A stretch of 64,000 bases of DNA from Peribacillus frigoritolerans_B (GTDB taxonomy: Bacteria; Bacillota; Bacilli; Bacillales; DSM-1321), in contig NZ_JBIWES010000006.1 of the NCBI RefSeq assembly GCF_044762665.1, positions 1 to 64,000 of the forward strand, given 5' to 3'. The position numbers were made by a program, and so were the translations under genes. The first letter of the stretch is position 1; every line of letters starts with the position of its first letter. Positions 9,441 through 18,478 of this stretch are shown here, in pieces. The notes below the pieces were generated by a model. That model saw nothing but the letters and a program-made list of their open reading frames with translations. It was not told the DNA's origin and searched no databases.

Positions 9441-10466
9441 ATGGCTAATGCATATAAACAGGCTGGTGTGGATATCGAGGCTGGTTATGAAGCGGTAAAT
9501 CGAATGAAAAAACATGTAAAGCGCACATTTCGTCCAGAAGTAATGAATGGTCTGGGCGGTTTCGGCGGCATGTTTGATTTATCTTCCTTGAACCTTAAAG
9601 AACCTGTGCTCATTTCAGGTACGGATGGAGTGGGTACAAAACTTTTATTGGCGTTCATGATGGATAAACACGATACAATTGGAGTGGATTGTGTAGCTAT
9701 GTGCGTCAATGATGTTGTCGTTCAAGGTGCTGCACCTTTATACTTTTTAGATTATATTGCCTGCGGTAAAGCAGATCCCGAAAGAATTGAAATGATCGTC
9801 AAAGGAATTGCAGATGGCTGTGAGCAGGCGGGCTGTGCTTTAATCGGCGGAGAAACGGCTGAAATGCCAGGCATGTACGAGACGGAAGAATACGATGTGG
9901 CAGGTTTTACTGTAGGTGCCGTTGAAAAATCACGTCTTATTACTGGTGAAGCAATCTCGGCTGGTGATGTCGTTATTGGACTCGCTTCAAGCGGCATCCA
10001 CAGTAATGGGTATTCCCTTGTTCGTAAAATTCTTCTTGAAGACTCAGGCATGGGGCTTCATGACTTCGTGCCGGAATTGGATTGCAAGTTGGGAGAGGAA
10101 TTATTAAAACCGACAAAAATCTATGTGAAGTCCGTTTTATCGACGTTGGAAAAATTTGAGGTTAATGGTCTTGCCCATATCACAGGTGGAGGATTCATCG
10201 AGAATATTCCGCGTATTCTTCCTGAAGGATGCGGTGTTGAAATCGAGCTTGGAAGCTGGGAAATTCCAACTATATTCTCATTCCTTGAAGAAAAAGGGAA
10301 CCTTGTAAAAGAGGAAATGTTCAATATCTTCAATATGGGAATTGGAATGACGGCTGTCGTGAAAAAAGAAGTGGCATCCGATGTGCTAGCCCACCTGCGG
10401 TCTTGCGGTGAAGAAGCCTCAGTTATTGGAACGGTTGTGGATGGAAATGGAGTGTCGTTCAAATAA
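9441..10466 (+). CDS. purM: AIR synthetase PurM
   Basis: PurM closes the imidazole ring, converting FGAM to AIR with ATP. The 341-residue protein begins MANAYKQAGVDIEAGYEAV, and shows GGFGGMFDL, the GTDGVGTKLLLA loop and GGETAEMPGMY, all typical. ATG 9441 follows GGAGGAGGA closely, so the upstream in-frame start at 9417 is rejected. Its stop overlaps the purN ATG by one base. Confidence 0.97.
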   Translation: MANAYKQAGVDIEAGYEAVNRMKKHVKRTFRPEVMNGLGGFGGMFDLSSLNLKEPVLISGTDGVGTKLLLAFMMDKHDTIGVDCVAMCVNDVVVQGAAPLYFLDYIACGKADPERIEMIVKGIADGCEQAGCALIGGETAEMPGMYETEEYDVAGFTVGAVEKSRLITGEAISAGDVVIGLASSGIHSNGYSLVRKILLEDSGMGLHDFVPELDCKLGEELLKPTKIYVKSVLSTLEKFEVNGLAHITGGGFIENIPRILPEGCGVEIELGSWEIPTIFSFLEEKGNLVKEEMFNIFNMGIGMTAVVKKEVASDVLAHLRSCGEEASVIGTVVDGNGVSFK

Positions 10467-11041
10467 TGAAACGCCTTGCTGTCTTTGCATCAGGTAACGG
10501 TAGTAATTTTCAATCAATTGCTGAAGCAATAAAAAGGGGGAAGTTGGAGGCGGAAATCTGTCTTGTCGTTTGCGATCGTGAAGATGCATATGTGCTTGAG
10601 AGGGCTAAGCTTGAGAATATTGATTCTTTCTCCTTTTCAGCGAAAAATTACTCCAACAAGACTGAGTATGAATCGGAAATCCTGGAAAAACTTCGCCAAT
10701 ATGAGATAGAATTTATCATTCTGGCTGGTTATATGCGTTTGATCGGACCGACATTATTACAAAAGTATTCACAGAGGATTGTGAATATCCACCCTTCACT
10801 TCTGCCTAGTTTTCCAGGCAAGGATGCAATTGGCCAGGCTTTTGATGCCGGGGTGAAGGAAACCGGGGTAACGGTTCATTACGTTGATGATGGAATGGAC
10901 ACAGGACCGGTCATTGCCCAAAAAGCAGTGCCAATTCTTGAGGGGGATACGAAAGACATCCTTCAAAAAAGGATTCAGGAAATGGAGCATGACCTATATC
11001 CGTCAGTTTTGCAGGAGCTATGCCACAAGAAACTTACTTAA
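10466..11041 (+). CDS. purN: GAR transformylase PurN
   Basis: PurN transfers a formyl group from 10-formyl-THF to GAR. The 191-residue protein has the N-terminal VFASGNGSNFQSI phosphate loop, the catalytic region NIHPSLLPSFPGKDA (Asn/His) and GVTVHYVDDGMDTGPVI (Asp). It begins at the TAATG junction with purM, so it is translationally coupled. Confidence 0.96.
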   Translation: MKRLAVFASGNGSNFQSIAEAIKRGKLEAEICLVVCDREDAYVLERAKLENIDSFSFSAKNYSNKTEYESEILEKLRQYEIEFIILAGYMRLIGPTLLQKYSQRIVNIHPSLLPSFPGKDAIGQAFDAGVKETGVTVHYVDDGMDTGPVIAQKAVPILEGDTKDILQKRIQEMEHDLYPSVLQELCHKKLT

Positions 11042-11059
11042 TGGAGGGACCAACATAAC

Positions 11060-12595
11060 ATGAAGAAACGTGCATTAATTAGTGTATCGGATAAAACAGG
11101 TATCGTAGAATTTGCTCAAGGTTTAATTGAAGCAGGTTTTGAAATCATTTCTACAGGCGGTACCAAAAAAACGCTGCAGGATAATGGGATTGAGGTAATT
11201 GGAATCAGTGACGTCACCGGTTTCCCGGAAATATTGGATGGACGTGTTAAAACGCTTCACCCGAATGTCCATGGAGCAGTGTTGGCAAAACATGATGACA
11301 AAAATCACGCAGCACAGCTTGCAGAGCATAATATTGAACCCATTCAACTTGTCTGTGTGAACCTATATCCATTCCAAGCGACTATTTCCAAACCGGAAGT
11401 CACTGTGGAAGATGCTATTGAAAACATCGATATCGGTGGACCGACAATGCTTCGTTCTTCTGCTAAAAACCACGAATATGTGACTGTTATCGTTGATTCC
11501 AATGATTATCCTACCGTATTGGCTGAGCTGAAACAAAACGGCGGGGTATCAAAAACCACGAATCGCCGCCTGGCTGCAAAAGTTTTCCGTCATACAGCAG
11601 CATATGATGCCGTTATTTCAGAGTACATGACAGAGCTTGCCGATGAAGAAAATCCTGAATCATTGACTGTTACCTATGAATTGAAACAGTCGCTTCGTTA
11701 TGGGGAAAATCCACATCAAAAAGCCGCATTCTATAAAAAACCGCTTGGTTCCGTTTTCTCTATTGCAGAAGCGAATCAATTACATGGGAAAGAACTTTCA
11801 TACAACAACATTAATGATGCTGATGCAGCACTTCAAATCGTTAAAGAATTCAATGAGCCGGCTGCAGTTGCAGTCAAACATATGAATCCTTGCGGCGTCG
11901 GTGTCGGTGCGACCATTTTGGAAGCATATGAAAAAGCTTATGAGGCAGATGCCACTTCCATTTTCGGTGGAATCATCGCTTTGAACCGTGAAGTCGATAA
12001 GGCGACTGCGGAAAAGCTTCATGAAATTTTCCTTGAAATCATCATTGCCCCTGGGTTTACACAAGAGGCAGTGGAAGTATTGACAAGCAAGAAAAACCTC
12101 CGTTTATTAACGATCGATTTCGACGCGGTTAAAAAGCCTGAACGTAAATTGACATCCATTGAAGGCGGATTACTTATTCAAGATCAGGATGCACATAGCT
12201 TAAAGGATGCAGAGGTAAAAGTGGCAACGAAACGTGAGCCTACCCCTGAAGAGTGGAAAGCCATGGAACTTGGCTGGAAAATCGTGAAACATGTCAAGTC
12301 GAATGCAATAGTGGTTTGTAACGATCAAATGACATTAGGTGTCGGCGCAGGCCAAATGAACCGTGTGGGAGCTGCAAAAATTGCTCTGGAACAAGCTGGG
12401 GAAAGAGCAACAGGAAGTGCATTGGCATCAGATGCTTTCTTCCCGATGGATGATACTGTAGAAGCGGCAGCGAAAGCGGGCGTCACGGCGATCATTCAGC
12501 CTGGTGGATCTGTTAAAGACGAGGATTCAATCAAGAAAGCTGATGAATATGGGATTACGATGGTGTTTACAGGAATTCGTCACTTTAAACATTAA
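11060..12595 (+). CDS. purH: AICAR transformylase / IMP cyclohydrolase PurH
   Basis: PurH is bifunctional and catalyses the last two steps to IMP. The N-terminal cyclohydrolase domain begins RALISVSDKTGIVEFAQGL and carries FPEILDGRVKTLHP. The transformylase domain carries the KHMNPCGVGVG motif and ends with AIIQPGGSVKDEDSI. The 511-residue length is usual. GGAGGG lies before the ATG, 18 bases after purN. Confidence 0.97.
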   Translation: MKKRALISVSDKTGIVEFAQGLIEAGFEIISTGGTKKTLQDNGIEVIGISDVTGFPEILDGRVKTLHPNVHGAVLAKHDDKNHAAQLAEHNIEPIQLVCVNLYPFQATISKPEVTVEDAIENIDIGGPTMLRSSAKNHEYVTVIVDSNDYPTVLAELKQNGGVSKTTNRRLAAKVFRHTAAYDAVISEYMTELADEENPESLTVTYELKQSLRYGENPHQKAAFYKKPLGSVFSIAEANQLHGKELSYNNINDADAALQIVKEFNEPAAVAVKHMNPCGVGVGATILEAYEKAYEADATSIFGGIIALNREVDKATAEKLHEIFLEIIIAPGFTQEAVEVLTSKKNLRLLTIDFDAVKKPERKLTSIEGGLLIQDQDAHSLKDAEVKVATKREPTPEEWKAMELGWKIVKHVKSNAIVVCNDQMTLGVGAGQMNRVGAAKIALEQAGERATGSALASDAFFPMDDTVEAAAKAGVTAIIQPGGSVKDEDSIKKADEYGITMVFTGIRHFKH

Positions 12596-12614
12596 TCAAG
12601 AATGAGGTGCGATA

Positions 12615-13889
12615 ATGAATGTACTAGTAATTGGCCGGGGCGGCAGGGAGCATGCAATAGCCCGCAAACTATTTGAAAGTAAACGGGTTGGGACCGTTTT
12701 TGCAGCACCGGGAAATCCAGGGATGACCGATGTAGCGACTCTTGTTCCAATTGATGAAAACAATCACCGGGATTTGGTTGCCTTTGCAAAGAAGAATGCA
12801 GTTTCATTAACGGTGATCGGGCCCGAAACCCCATTGTTGAATGGACTTGCAGATGATTTTACGGAGGCAGGATTACAGGTATTTGGCCCTAATGGCCGTG
12901 CTGCAGTCATCGAGGGAAGTAAATCGTTTGCTAAAGATTTAATGAAGAACTACAGCATTCCGACAGCGGAATATGAAACTTTTTCTGATTATGATTCAGC
13001 AAAAGCATATATCGAAAAAATGGGTGCCCCCATCGTCATAAAAGCGGATGGTTTGGCAGCAGGAAAAGGTGTCGTAGTTGCTATGACGATGGAAGAGGCG
13101 TTAGACGCCATCCATGATATGCTAGTCGGAGCAAAGTTCGGGGAAGCATCTGCCAAAGTCGTTATTGAGGAATTCCTTGATGGCGAGGAATTTTCATTGA
13201 TGGCATTCGTTAATGGGGAAAAGGTGTACCCGATGGTCATTGCTCAAGATCATAAGCGGGTTTTTGATGGAGATCAGGGTCCGAACACAGGTGGAATGGG
13301 TGCATACTCACCGGTTCCGCAAATTTCCGATGAAATGATCCAGACTGCAGTCGAAACGATTCTTAAGCCCACGGTAAATGCGATGATTTCGGAGAAGCGG
13401 AGTTTTACAGGAATATTATATGCCGGGTTGATCGCTACTGAAAAAGGCACAAAAGTCATTGAGTTCAATGCCCGTTTTGGCGATCCGGAAACGCAAGTTG
13501 TTTTACCGCGCCTAAAAACAGATTTCGTAGATACGCTTGAAGCTGTTCTTTCTGGTGAGGATTTAGAACTTGAATGGCATGAAGAAGCTGTGCTTGGAGT
13601 GGTCGTCGCAGCAGATGGATATCCAGGGGAATATAAAAAGGGGTCTATCATTAAAGGCTTGGAAAAGATTGATGCGAATGCACATGTTTATCATGCGGGA
13701 ACGGCTCTCAATAACGAGGGGAATTTCATCGCGAATGGCGGACGTGTACTTTTGGTTGCTGCAAAAGGGAAAGATTTGGCCTCTGCCCAAGCTGAAGTAT
13801 ACAAAGAGTTAGGGCATATTGAGAAAGACGGCTTATTTTGGCGAACGGATATTGGCTACCGTGCAATAAAATACAATTTTTCATCATAA
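12615..13889 (+). CDS. purD: GAR synthetase PurD
   Basis: PurD joins phosphoribosylamine and glycine with ATP. The 424-residue ATP-grasp protein begins MNVLVIGRGGREHAIARKL. It has VIKADGLAAGKGVVVA, the EFSLMAF strand, and the metal/ATP segment EFNARFGDPETQVVLPRL. It is the last gene of the pur operon and is followed directly by a strong bidirectional terminator. Confidence 0.97.
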   Translation: MNVLVIGRGGREHAIARKLFESKRVGTVFAAPGNPGMTDVATLVPIDENNHRDLVAFAKKNAVSLTVIGPETPLLNGLADDFTEAGLQVFGPNGRAAVIEGSKSFAKDLMKNYSIPTAEYETFSDYDSAKAYIEKMGAPIVIKADGLAAGKGVVVAMTMEEALDAIHDMLVGAKFGEASAKVVIEEFLDGEEFSLMAFVNGEKVYPMVIAQDHKRVFDGDQGPNTGGMGAYSPVPQISDEMIQTAVETILKPTVNAMISEKRSFTGILYAGLIATEKGTKVIEFNARFGDPETQVVLPRLKTDFVDTLEAVLSGEDLELEWHEEAVLGVVVAADGYPGEYKKGSIIKGLEKIDANAHVYHAGTALNNEGNFIANGGRVLLVAAKGKDLASAQAEVYKELGHIEKDGLFWRTDIGYRAIKYNFSS

Positions 13890-13893
13890 TATA

Positions 13894-13933
13894 AAGAAGC
13901 TGACTCTAAGCGGAGTCAGCTTCTTCTTTAAGA
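13894..13933 (+). terminator. Terminator after purD, bidirectional
   Basis: AAGAAGCTGACTC pairs with the inverted GAGTCAGCTTCTT around a 6-base loop and is followed by T-rich sequence. It separates purD from the convergent small membrane-protein gene and can serve both. Confidence 0.85.
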
Positions 13934-13938
13934 AAAAC

Positions 13939-14205
13939 TTAATATGAATCAGATTGATTAGATTCATTTTCCTGTTTTGGTTCTTTTGTCATCAAGTTTT
14001 GTCCGTTTTCCATCGCATCGACGACAGGACAATAACGGAGGATTCCTTCGCCTATTTTCATGGCAGAAAGCATGACCACGATTATATAAGATTGGCTTTT
14101 CCATGGTTTTTTCACCATCTTAGCCGTAGCCCATGTTAGAAATGTAAAACCACAAGTAATTCGCATTAATGCATTTATTATACTGATATTTTGTTTAAAC
14201 TTCAT
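13939..14205 (-). CDS. YgaP-like (DUF2892) small membrane protein
   Basis: This 88-residue protein begins MKFKQNISIINALMRITCGF and has two hydrophobic stretches at about residues 8-26 and 38-58. They match the DUF2892/YgaP transmembrane module, which here is a stand-alone protein without a rhodanese domain. A polar C-terminal tail rich in Glu, Asn and Gln follows. AAGGGATGG lies 11 bases before the ATG. It is convergent to purD. The family call is moderate; function is unknown. Confidence 0.7.
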   Translation of the reverse strand: MKFKQNISIINALMRITCGFTFLTWATAKMVKKPWKSQSYIIVVMLSAMKIGEGILRYCPVVDAMENGQNLMTKEPKQENESNQSDSY

Positions 14206-14350
14206 ATAAAATCCATCCCTTCACAAAAATTTAACAATAATCTGGATAACATTACTGTTCTAATGGGGCAAGTATGTTACTATGAAATAAAATTGGATTG
14301 AAAATGGTTTTTTCATACATCTGTTTCTAATAACTTATGGGGGAATGTTT

Positions 14351-16096
14351 ATGCTTGAACAGCGCTATAGATGGAAAAATAAACATCTAAGAGAACATAT
14401 AGATGTGCTGGATGGCAATAGGGCACCACACATTCTGCTAAAAAATACGACTTATTTAAATCAGGCTTTACGAAAATGGGTAAAAGCGAATATATGGATA
14501 TATGAAGATCGCATCATATATGTTGGCGATAAGCTTCCTGATAATATAGACCGCTGTGAAATGGTCGACTGTACAAACCAGTACTTGGTCCCGGGTTATA
14601 TTGAGCCGCATTCACACCCTTCTCAATTATATAATCCCCTTTCTTTTTCACGTTATGCATCTCATTTTGGCACAACGACATTGATCAATGATAACTTGCC
14701 GTTTCTATTGCAGTTAGATAAAAAGAAAGCGTTTTCTCTTTTGAAAGAATTACGTAACATTCCTGTAACAATGTATTGGTGGAGCCGCTTTGACGGACAA
14801 ACGGAATTGATCGATGAAGATATGGTCTTTTCCCATGGGGCCGTTAAATCATGGCTGGAGCATGATGCCGTATTACAGGGCGGGGAACTAACAGGATGGC
14901 CGAAGCTTCTCGATGGGGATGACATGATGTTGCACTGGATTCAGGAAGCCAAGCGAATGAGGAAGAAAATAGAAGGTCACTTTCCAGGTGCTTCAGAGAA
15001 GACTTTAGCAAAAATGACCTTGTTCGGCGCCGATTGTGATCATGAGGCAATGACAGGTGATGAAGTCATGTCACGCTTGCTGCAGGGCTATTATGTATCG
15101 TTAAGACATTCTTCGATCCGTCCGGATTTACCAAAGCTGATACAGGAAATCCATGAACTGGGCATCGACCACTATGACAAATTCTTTTATACGACAGATG
15201 GATCGCCGCCGTCCTTTTATGAAGGTGGTTTCATAGACTGCTTGATCAAAATAGCGATAGAGCATGGAGTTCCGGTCATCGATGCTTATAACATGGCAAC
15301 TATCAACATCGCACGATATTATAACATTGAATACCTTCATGGCAATATTGCCACGGGAAGGGTAGCGAACATCAACTTCCTGACCGATGTAAAGGAACCC
15401 GCACCGGTTTCGGTAATGGCGAAAGGGAAATGGGTTAAAAGGGATGGTGAAATCATTCCGGATAAACAGGAAATCGAATGGAGTGATTTCGATTTTAAAC
15501 CGCTCGATCTTGATTGGGATCTCAGTTTAAAGGAAGATTTTGAATTTTCCATGCCGTTTGGAATTGAATTGGTCAATAATGTAATTACGAAACCGTACTC
15601 CCTTGCCAATGATGTTGGACATGAAGAACTGAACTTTGAGGATGATGAATGCTTTTTCATGCTAATCGATCGCGAAGGGAAATGGCGTATCAATACGATA
15701 TTAAAAGGGTTTGCGGACAAATTGTGTGGCTTTGCCGGCTCTTATTCCAATACAGGTGATATCATACTGATCGGTAAAAGGAAAAAGGATATGCATTTGG
15801 CATTTAACCGGCTGAAGGAAATCGGCGGTGGAATCATTTTGACGGAACAAGGCAAGGTGATCCATGAACTTCCTCTGAAATTAAAGGGAGTCATGTCCAC
15901 CAAGGAGGTTCCCGAATTGATAGAAGAAGAAAATGAATTGAAACATTTACTGCGTGAGAGAGGTTATCGCTTCGCCGATCCTGTGTATACCCTTTCATTC
16001 TTTTCGACAACCCATCTGCCATATATAAGGCTGACCCAGCGAGGAGTATATGATGTAATGAATAAAACTATACTCTTTCCTACTATAATGCGTTAA
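14351..16096 (+). CDS. yerA: Adenine deaminase family protein YerA
   Basis: This 581-residue amidohydrolase resembles B. subtilis YerA, a putative adenine deaminase encoded in the same position downstream of pur. The metal-binding loop VPGYIEPHSHPSQLYNP carries the HxH motif, and KIEGHFPG and LRHSSIRPDLP supply further likely ligands. The C-terminal half has VGLLLIGxR-like adenine-deaminase fold segments. I chose ATG 14351 because GGGGGA is well spaced from it; ATG 14345 would be almost on top of that site. The substrate is unproven. Confidence 0.85.
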   Translation: MLEQRYRWKNKHLREHIDVLDGNRAPHILLKNTTYLNQALRKWVKANIWIYEDRIIYVGDKLPDNIDRCEMVDCTNQYLVPGYIEPHSHPSQLYNPLSFSRYASHFGTTTLINDNLPFLLQLDKKKAFSLLKELRNIPVTMYWWSRFDGQTELIDEDMVFSHGAVKSWLEHDAVLQGGELTGWPKLLDGDDMMLHWIQEAKRMRKKIEGHFPGASEKTLAKMTLFGADCDHEAMTGDEVMSRLLQGYYVSLRHSSIRPDLPKLIQEIHELGIDHYDKFFYTTDGSPPSFYEGGFIDCLIKIAIEHGVPVIDAYNMATINIARYYNIEYLHGNIATGRVANINFLTDVKEPAPVSVMAKGKWVKRDGEIIPDKQEIEWSDFDFKPLDLDWDLSLKEDFEFSMPFGIELVNNVITKPYSLANDVGHEELNFEDDECFFMLIDREGKWRINTILKGFADKLCGFAGSYSNTGDIILIGKRKKDMHLAFNRLKEIGGGIILTEQGKVIHELPLKLKGVMSTKEVPELIEEENELKHLLRERGYRFADPVYTLSFFSTTHLPYIRLTQRGVYDVMNKTILFPTIMR

Positions 16097-16139
16097 AATA
16101 TAAGAGAAGAAATGGCTAATAAATCAGAGGAGTGGAAAG

Positions 16140-17177
16140 ATGAATTTTAAGAGAGTTCTTTTCATCGTTATTGCTATTTTCCTGCTGGCAGGCTGTTCGA
16201 CTAAAGAAGATCCTGCATCGGATGACAGTAAGCCGAAAGACCAAGCTGTCATCAAAAATACAGATGTGAAAAATGAACCTTCCAATGAGTTTCCACTTAC
16301 AGGTGTAGCCACCGAAGCAGGCAGTGAACGAAGGGCTGCAGCAGTGATGATTAATAATCATCCGGAAGCACGCCCACAATCGGGCCTCTCAGAAGCCGAT
16401 ATGGTTTACGAAATGCTCGCAGAAGGTGACATAACCAGATTTTTAGCTATCTTCCAAAGTGAAATGCCAAGCCAAATCGGTCCGATCCGGAGTGCAAGGG
16501 ACTATTATATCGAATTGGCTAAAGGCCTTGATTGCATCTATGTCTGTCATGGGAATAGCCCCGAGGCAAAAACCATGCTGGACAAAGGGTATATTGATAA
16601 CTTGAACGGATTATATTATGATGGTACTTTGTTTCAACGTTCGGCAGATCGAAAAGCACCGCATAATTCCTACACCTCCTTTAAGGATATCCAAAAAGGT
16701 GCAAAGGAAAAGGGATATGAGTTGAATGGTGCACCGGAGCCTTATGCTTTCCTTACAAAGGAAGAGGCAGCTGGACTTCAAGGGGAACAGGCATTGAAAA
16801 CCGAGGTTTCCTACGGATCAGACGAGTATGATGTACAGTATGAATACGAAGCCACGGAAGAGAAATATAAACGTTATTCGAATGGAGAGCAAACAGTCGA
16901 GCATAAATCGAATAAACCTATTTTACTGGATAATATATTGATCATTGAGGCTGCTCATCAAGTGATCGACGATAAAGGGCGTCGTAAAATCGACTTGAAA
17001 AGTGGCGGAAATGGTTATTTACTTCAAAAAGGAAAAGCGAATGAAGTAGAATGGGTTAGTAAGGATGGTCGGATTACACCAGTGAAAAACGATAAGGAAG
17101 TAGGGTTGATTCCAGGGAAAACTTGGATCAATATTATTCCGGATGATCCTGGTTTAGTAGGAGACGTCTCATTTTGA
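16140..17177 (+). CDS. yerB: DUF3048 lipoprotein YerB
   Basis: The protein begins MNFKRVLFIVIAIFLLAGCS, a clear lipoprotein signal with lipobox LAGC, so it should be anchored to the outer face of the membrane. The 345-residue body contains VMINNHPEARPQSGLSEADM and GPIRSARDYY, features of the DUF3048 (YerB) family of unknown function. GAGGAGTGG precedes the ATG. It lies 43 bases downstream of yerA and 26 bases upstream of yerC, matching B. subtilis order. Confidence 0.92.
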   Translation: MNFKRVLFIVIAIFLLAGCSTKEDPASDDSKPKDQAVIKNTDVKNEPSNEFPLTGVATEAGSERRAAAVMINNHPEARPQSGLSEADMVYEMLAEGDITRFLAIFQSEMPSQIGPIRSARDYYIELAKGLDCIYVCHGNSPEAKTMLDKGYIDNLNGLYYDGTLFQRSADRKAPHNSYTSFKDIQKGAKEKGYELNGAPEPYAFLTKEEAAGLQGEQALKTEVSYGSDEYDVQYEYEATEEKYKRYSNGEQTVEHKSNKPILLDNILIIEAAHQVIDDKGRRKIDLKSGGNGYLLQKGKANEVEWVSKDGRITPVKNDKEVGLIPGKTWINIIPDDPGLVGDVSF

Positions 17178-17203
17178 TACCCATGAAATTGAGGGGGAGT
17201 AAC

Positions 17204-17518
17204 ATGCAAATTGATAAGTTAAGAGGAAAAGAAACGGATCAGCTGTTTAAGTCGATCCTTTCCTTGCGTGATTTGGACGAATGCTATCGATTTTTTGATG
17301 ATTTATGCACAGTTAATGAAATTTCATCATTGGCACAGCGTCTTGAAGTAGCCCGCATGCTTGAAGAAGGAAAAACCTATCATAAGATCGAAACGGAAAC
17401 GGGTGCAAGCACGGCTACGATTTCCAGGGTCAAACGCTGCTTGAACTACGGAAATGATGCTTATTCCATGGCTCTGAACCGTATTAAGGATAACGTAGAG
17501 GAAACAAAAGAATCTTAA
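17204..17518 (+). CDS. yerC: TrpR-like DNA-binding protein YerC
   Basis: This 104-residue protein belongs to the TrpR-related YerC/YecD family. The helix-turn-helix reads HKIETETGASTATISRVKRC, and the preceding helices LAQRLEVARMLEEGKTY match the TrpR fold. Regulatory targets are unknown to me. ATG 17204 follows AGGGGGAG closely; the longer frame starting at 17174 lacks a ribosome site. A terminator follows. Confidence 0.9.
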   Translation: MQIDKLRGKETDQLFKSILSLRDLDECYRFFDDLCTVNEISSLAQRLEVARMLEEGKTYHKIETETGASTATISRVKRCLNYGNDAYSMALNRIKDNVEETKES

Positions 17519-17534
17519 TTCTTTCGATTATAAT

Positions 17535-17570
17535 AAAAAGCCGGGGAATTCATATCCCGGCTTTTTATTT
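17535..17570 (+). terminator. Terminator after yerC
   Basis: AAAAAGCCGGGGA pairs with TCCCGGCTTTTT around a short loop and runs into T-rich sequence. It ends the yerA-yerB-yerC unit. Confidence 0.9.
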
Positions 17571-17733
17571 TGAGTTCCCTCATTGCCGGCTGTCTTTCAG
17601 CAGTATCCATGTTATATTGGATTTTAGATTCAGAGGTTCCATTTGGTAATAACATTTTATCGATACTTCTCTTTTTTAATGAAAAATCTTAATGCTATAA
17701 TGGTGTAATGGGAAGTGTGAATGGAGGATTATA

Positions 17734-18417
17734 ATGTACGATTTTCGCGAGTGGAAACATGTTTTCAAACTCGATCCAAATAAAGAAATAAGTGATGAGG
17801 CACTTGAGAAAGTCTGTGAATCAGGTACTGATGCAATCATGGTCGGGGGAACGGATGGAATCACGCTTGAGAATGTGCTTCATTTAATGGCACGTGTCAG
17901 ACGATATACCGTCCCCTGTGTGATGGAAATTTCTTCAGTTGAAACGGTGACGCCAGGGTTTGATTTATATTTCATTCCGAGTGTCCTGAATAGCACCAAC
18001 CCGGATTGGATGATGAAACTGCATCAGAAAGCAGTCAAGGAATACGGATACCTTTTGAATTGGGATGAAATTTTCGTTGAAGGGTATTGTATCCTGAATC
18101 CTGAGTGCAAGGCCGCCCAATTGACGAAAGCCAATACCGATTTGGATATGGATGATGTGGGTGCATACGCTATGATGGCAGAAAAGATGTTCAACCTGCC
18201 GATTTTTTATTTGGAATACAGCGGTGATTATGGCGATGTCCAGGTGGTGGAAGCGGCCAAAGAGAGTTTGGAGGATACCGTACTATTCTATGGCGGTGGG
18301 ATAAAATCGGTTGAACAGGCCAAAGAAATGTCTAAGATTGCGGATGTCATCGTTGTCGGCAATGTGATTTATGAAGATTTGAAAGTGGCACTTGCAACAG
18401 TTACGGCTGTTAAATGA
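17734..18417 (+). CDS. pcrB: Heptaprenylglyceryl phosphate synthase PcrB
   Basis: PcrB joins heptaprenyl diphosphate to glycerol-1-phosphate, making an archaeal-type ether lipid precursor in Bacillales. The 227-residue TIM-barrel protein has VGGTDGITLENVL, FYLEYSGDYGD and the phosphate-binding FYGGGIKS and VVGNVIYED segments. A TATAAT at 17696-17701 may be its -10 element. It precedes pcrA as in B. subtilis. Confidence 0.95.
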   Translation: MYDFREWKHVFKLDPNKEISDEALEKVCESGTDAIMVGGTDGITLENVLHLMARVRRYTVPCVMEISSVETVTPGFDLYFIPSVLNSTNPDWMMKLHQKAVKEYGYLLNWDEIFVEGYCILNPECKAAQLTKANTDLDMDDVGAYAMMAEKMFNLPIFYLEYSGDYGDVQVVEAAKESLEDTVLFYGGGIKSVEQAKEMSKIADVIVVGNVIYEDLKVALATVTAVK

Positions 18418-18448
18418 AAACATGTAATAAATATAGTATACTAAAACA

Positions 18449-18462
18449 GAAACGAATGTTCG
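18449..18462 (+). promoter_or_regulatory. LexA (DinR) box candidate upstream of pcrA
   Basis: GAAACGAATGTTCG matches the Bacillus SOS box CGAAC-N4-GTTCG perfectly in the right half and with two mismatches in the left. A -10-like TATACT at 18437-18442 would place the transcription start on the box. The pcrA-ligA operon is in the SOS regulon of B. subtilis, which supports the call. It is a weak match by sequence alone. Confidence 0.5.
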
Positions 18463-18478
18463 TATAGGTGGTGTGATA

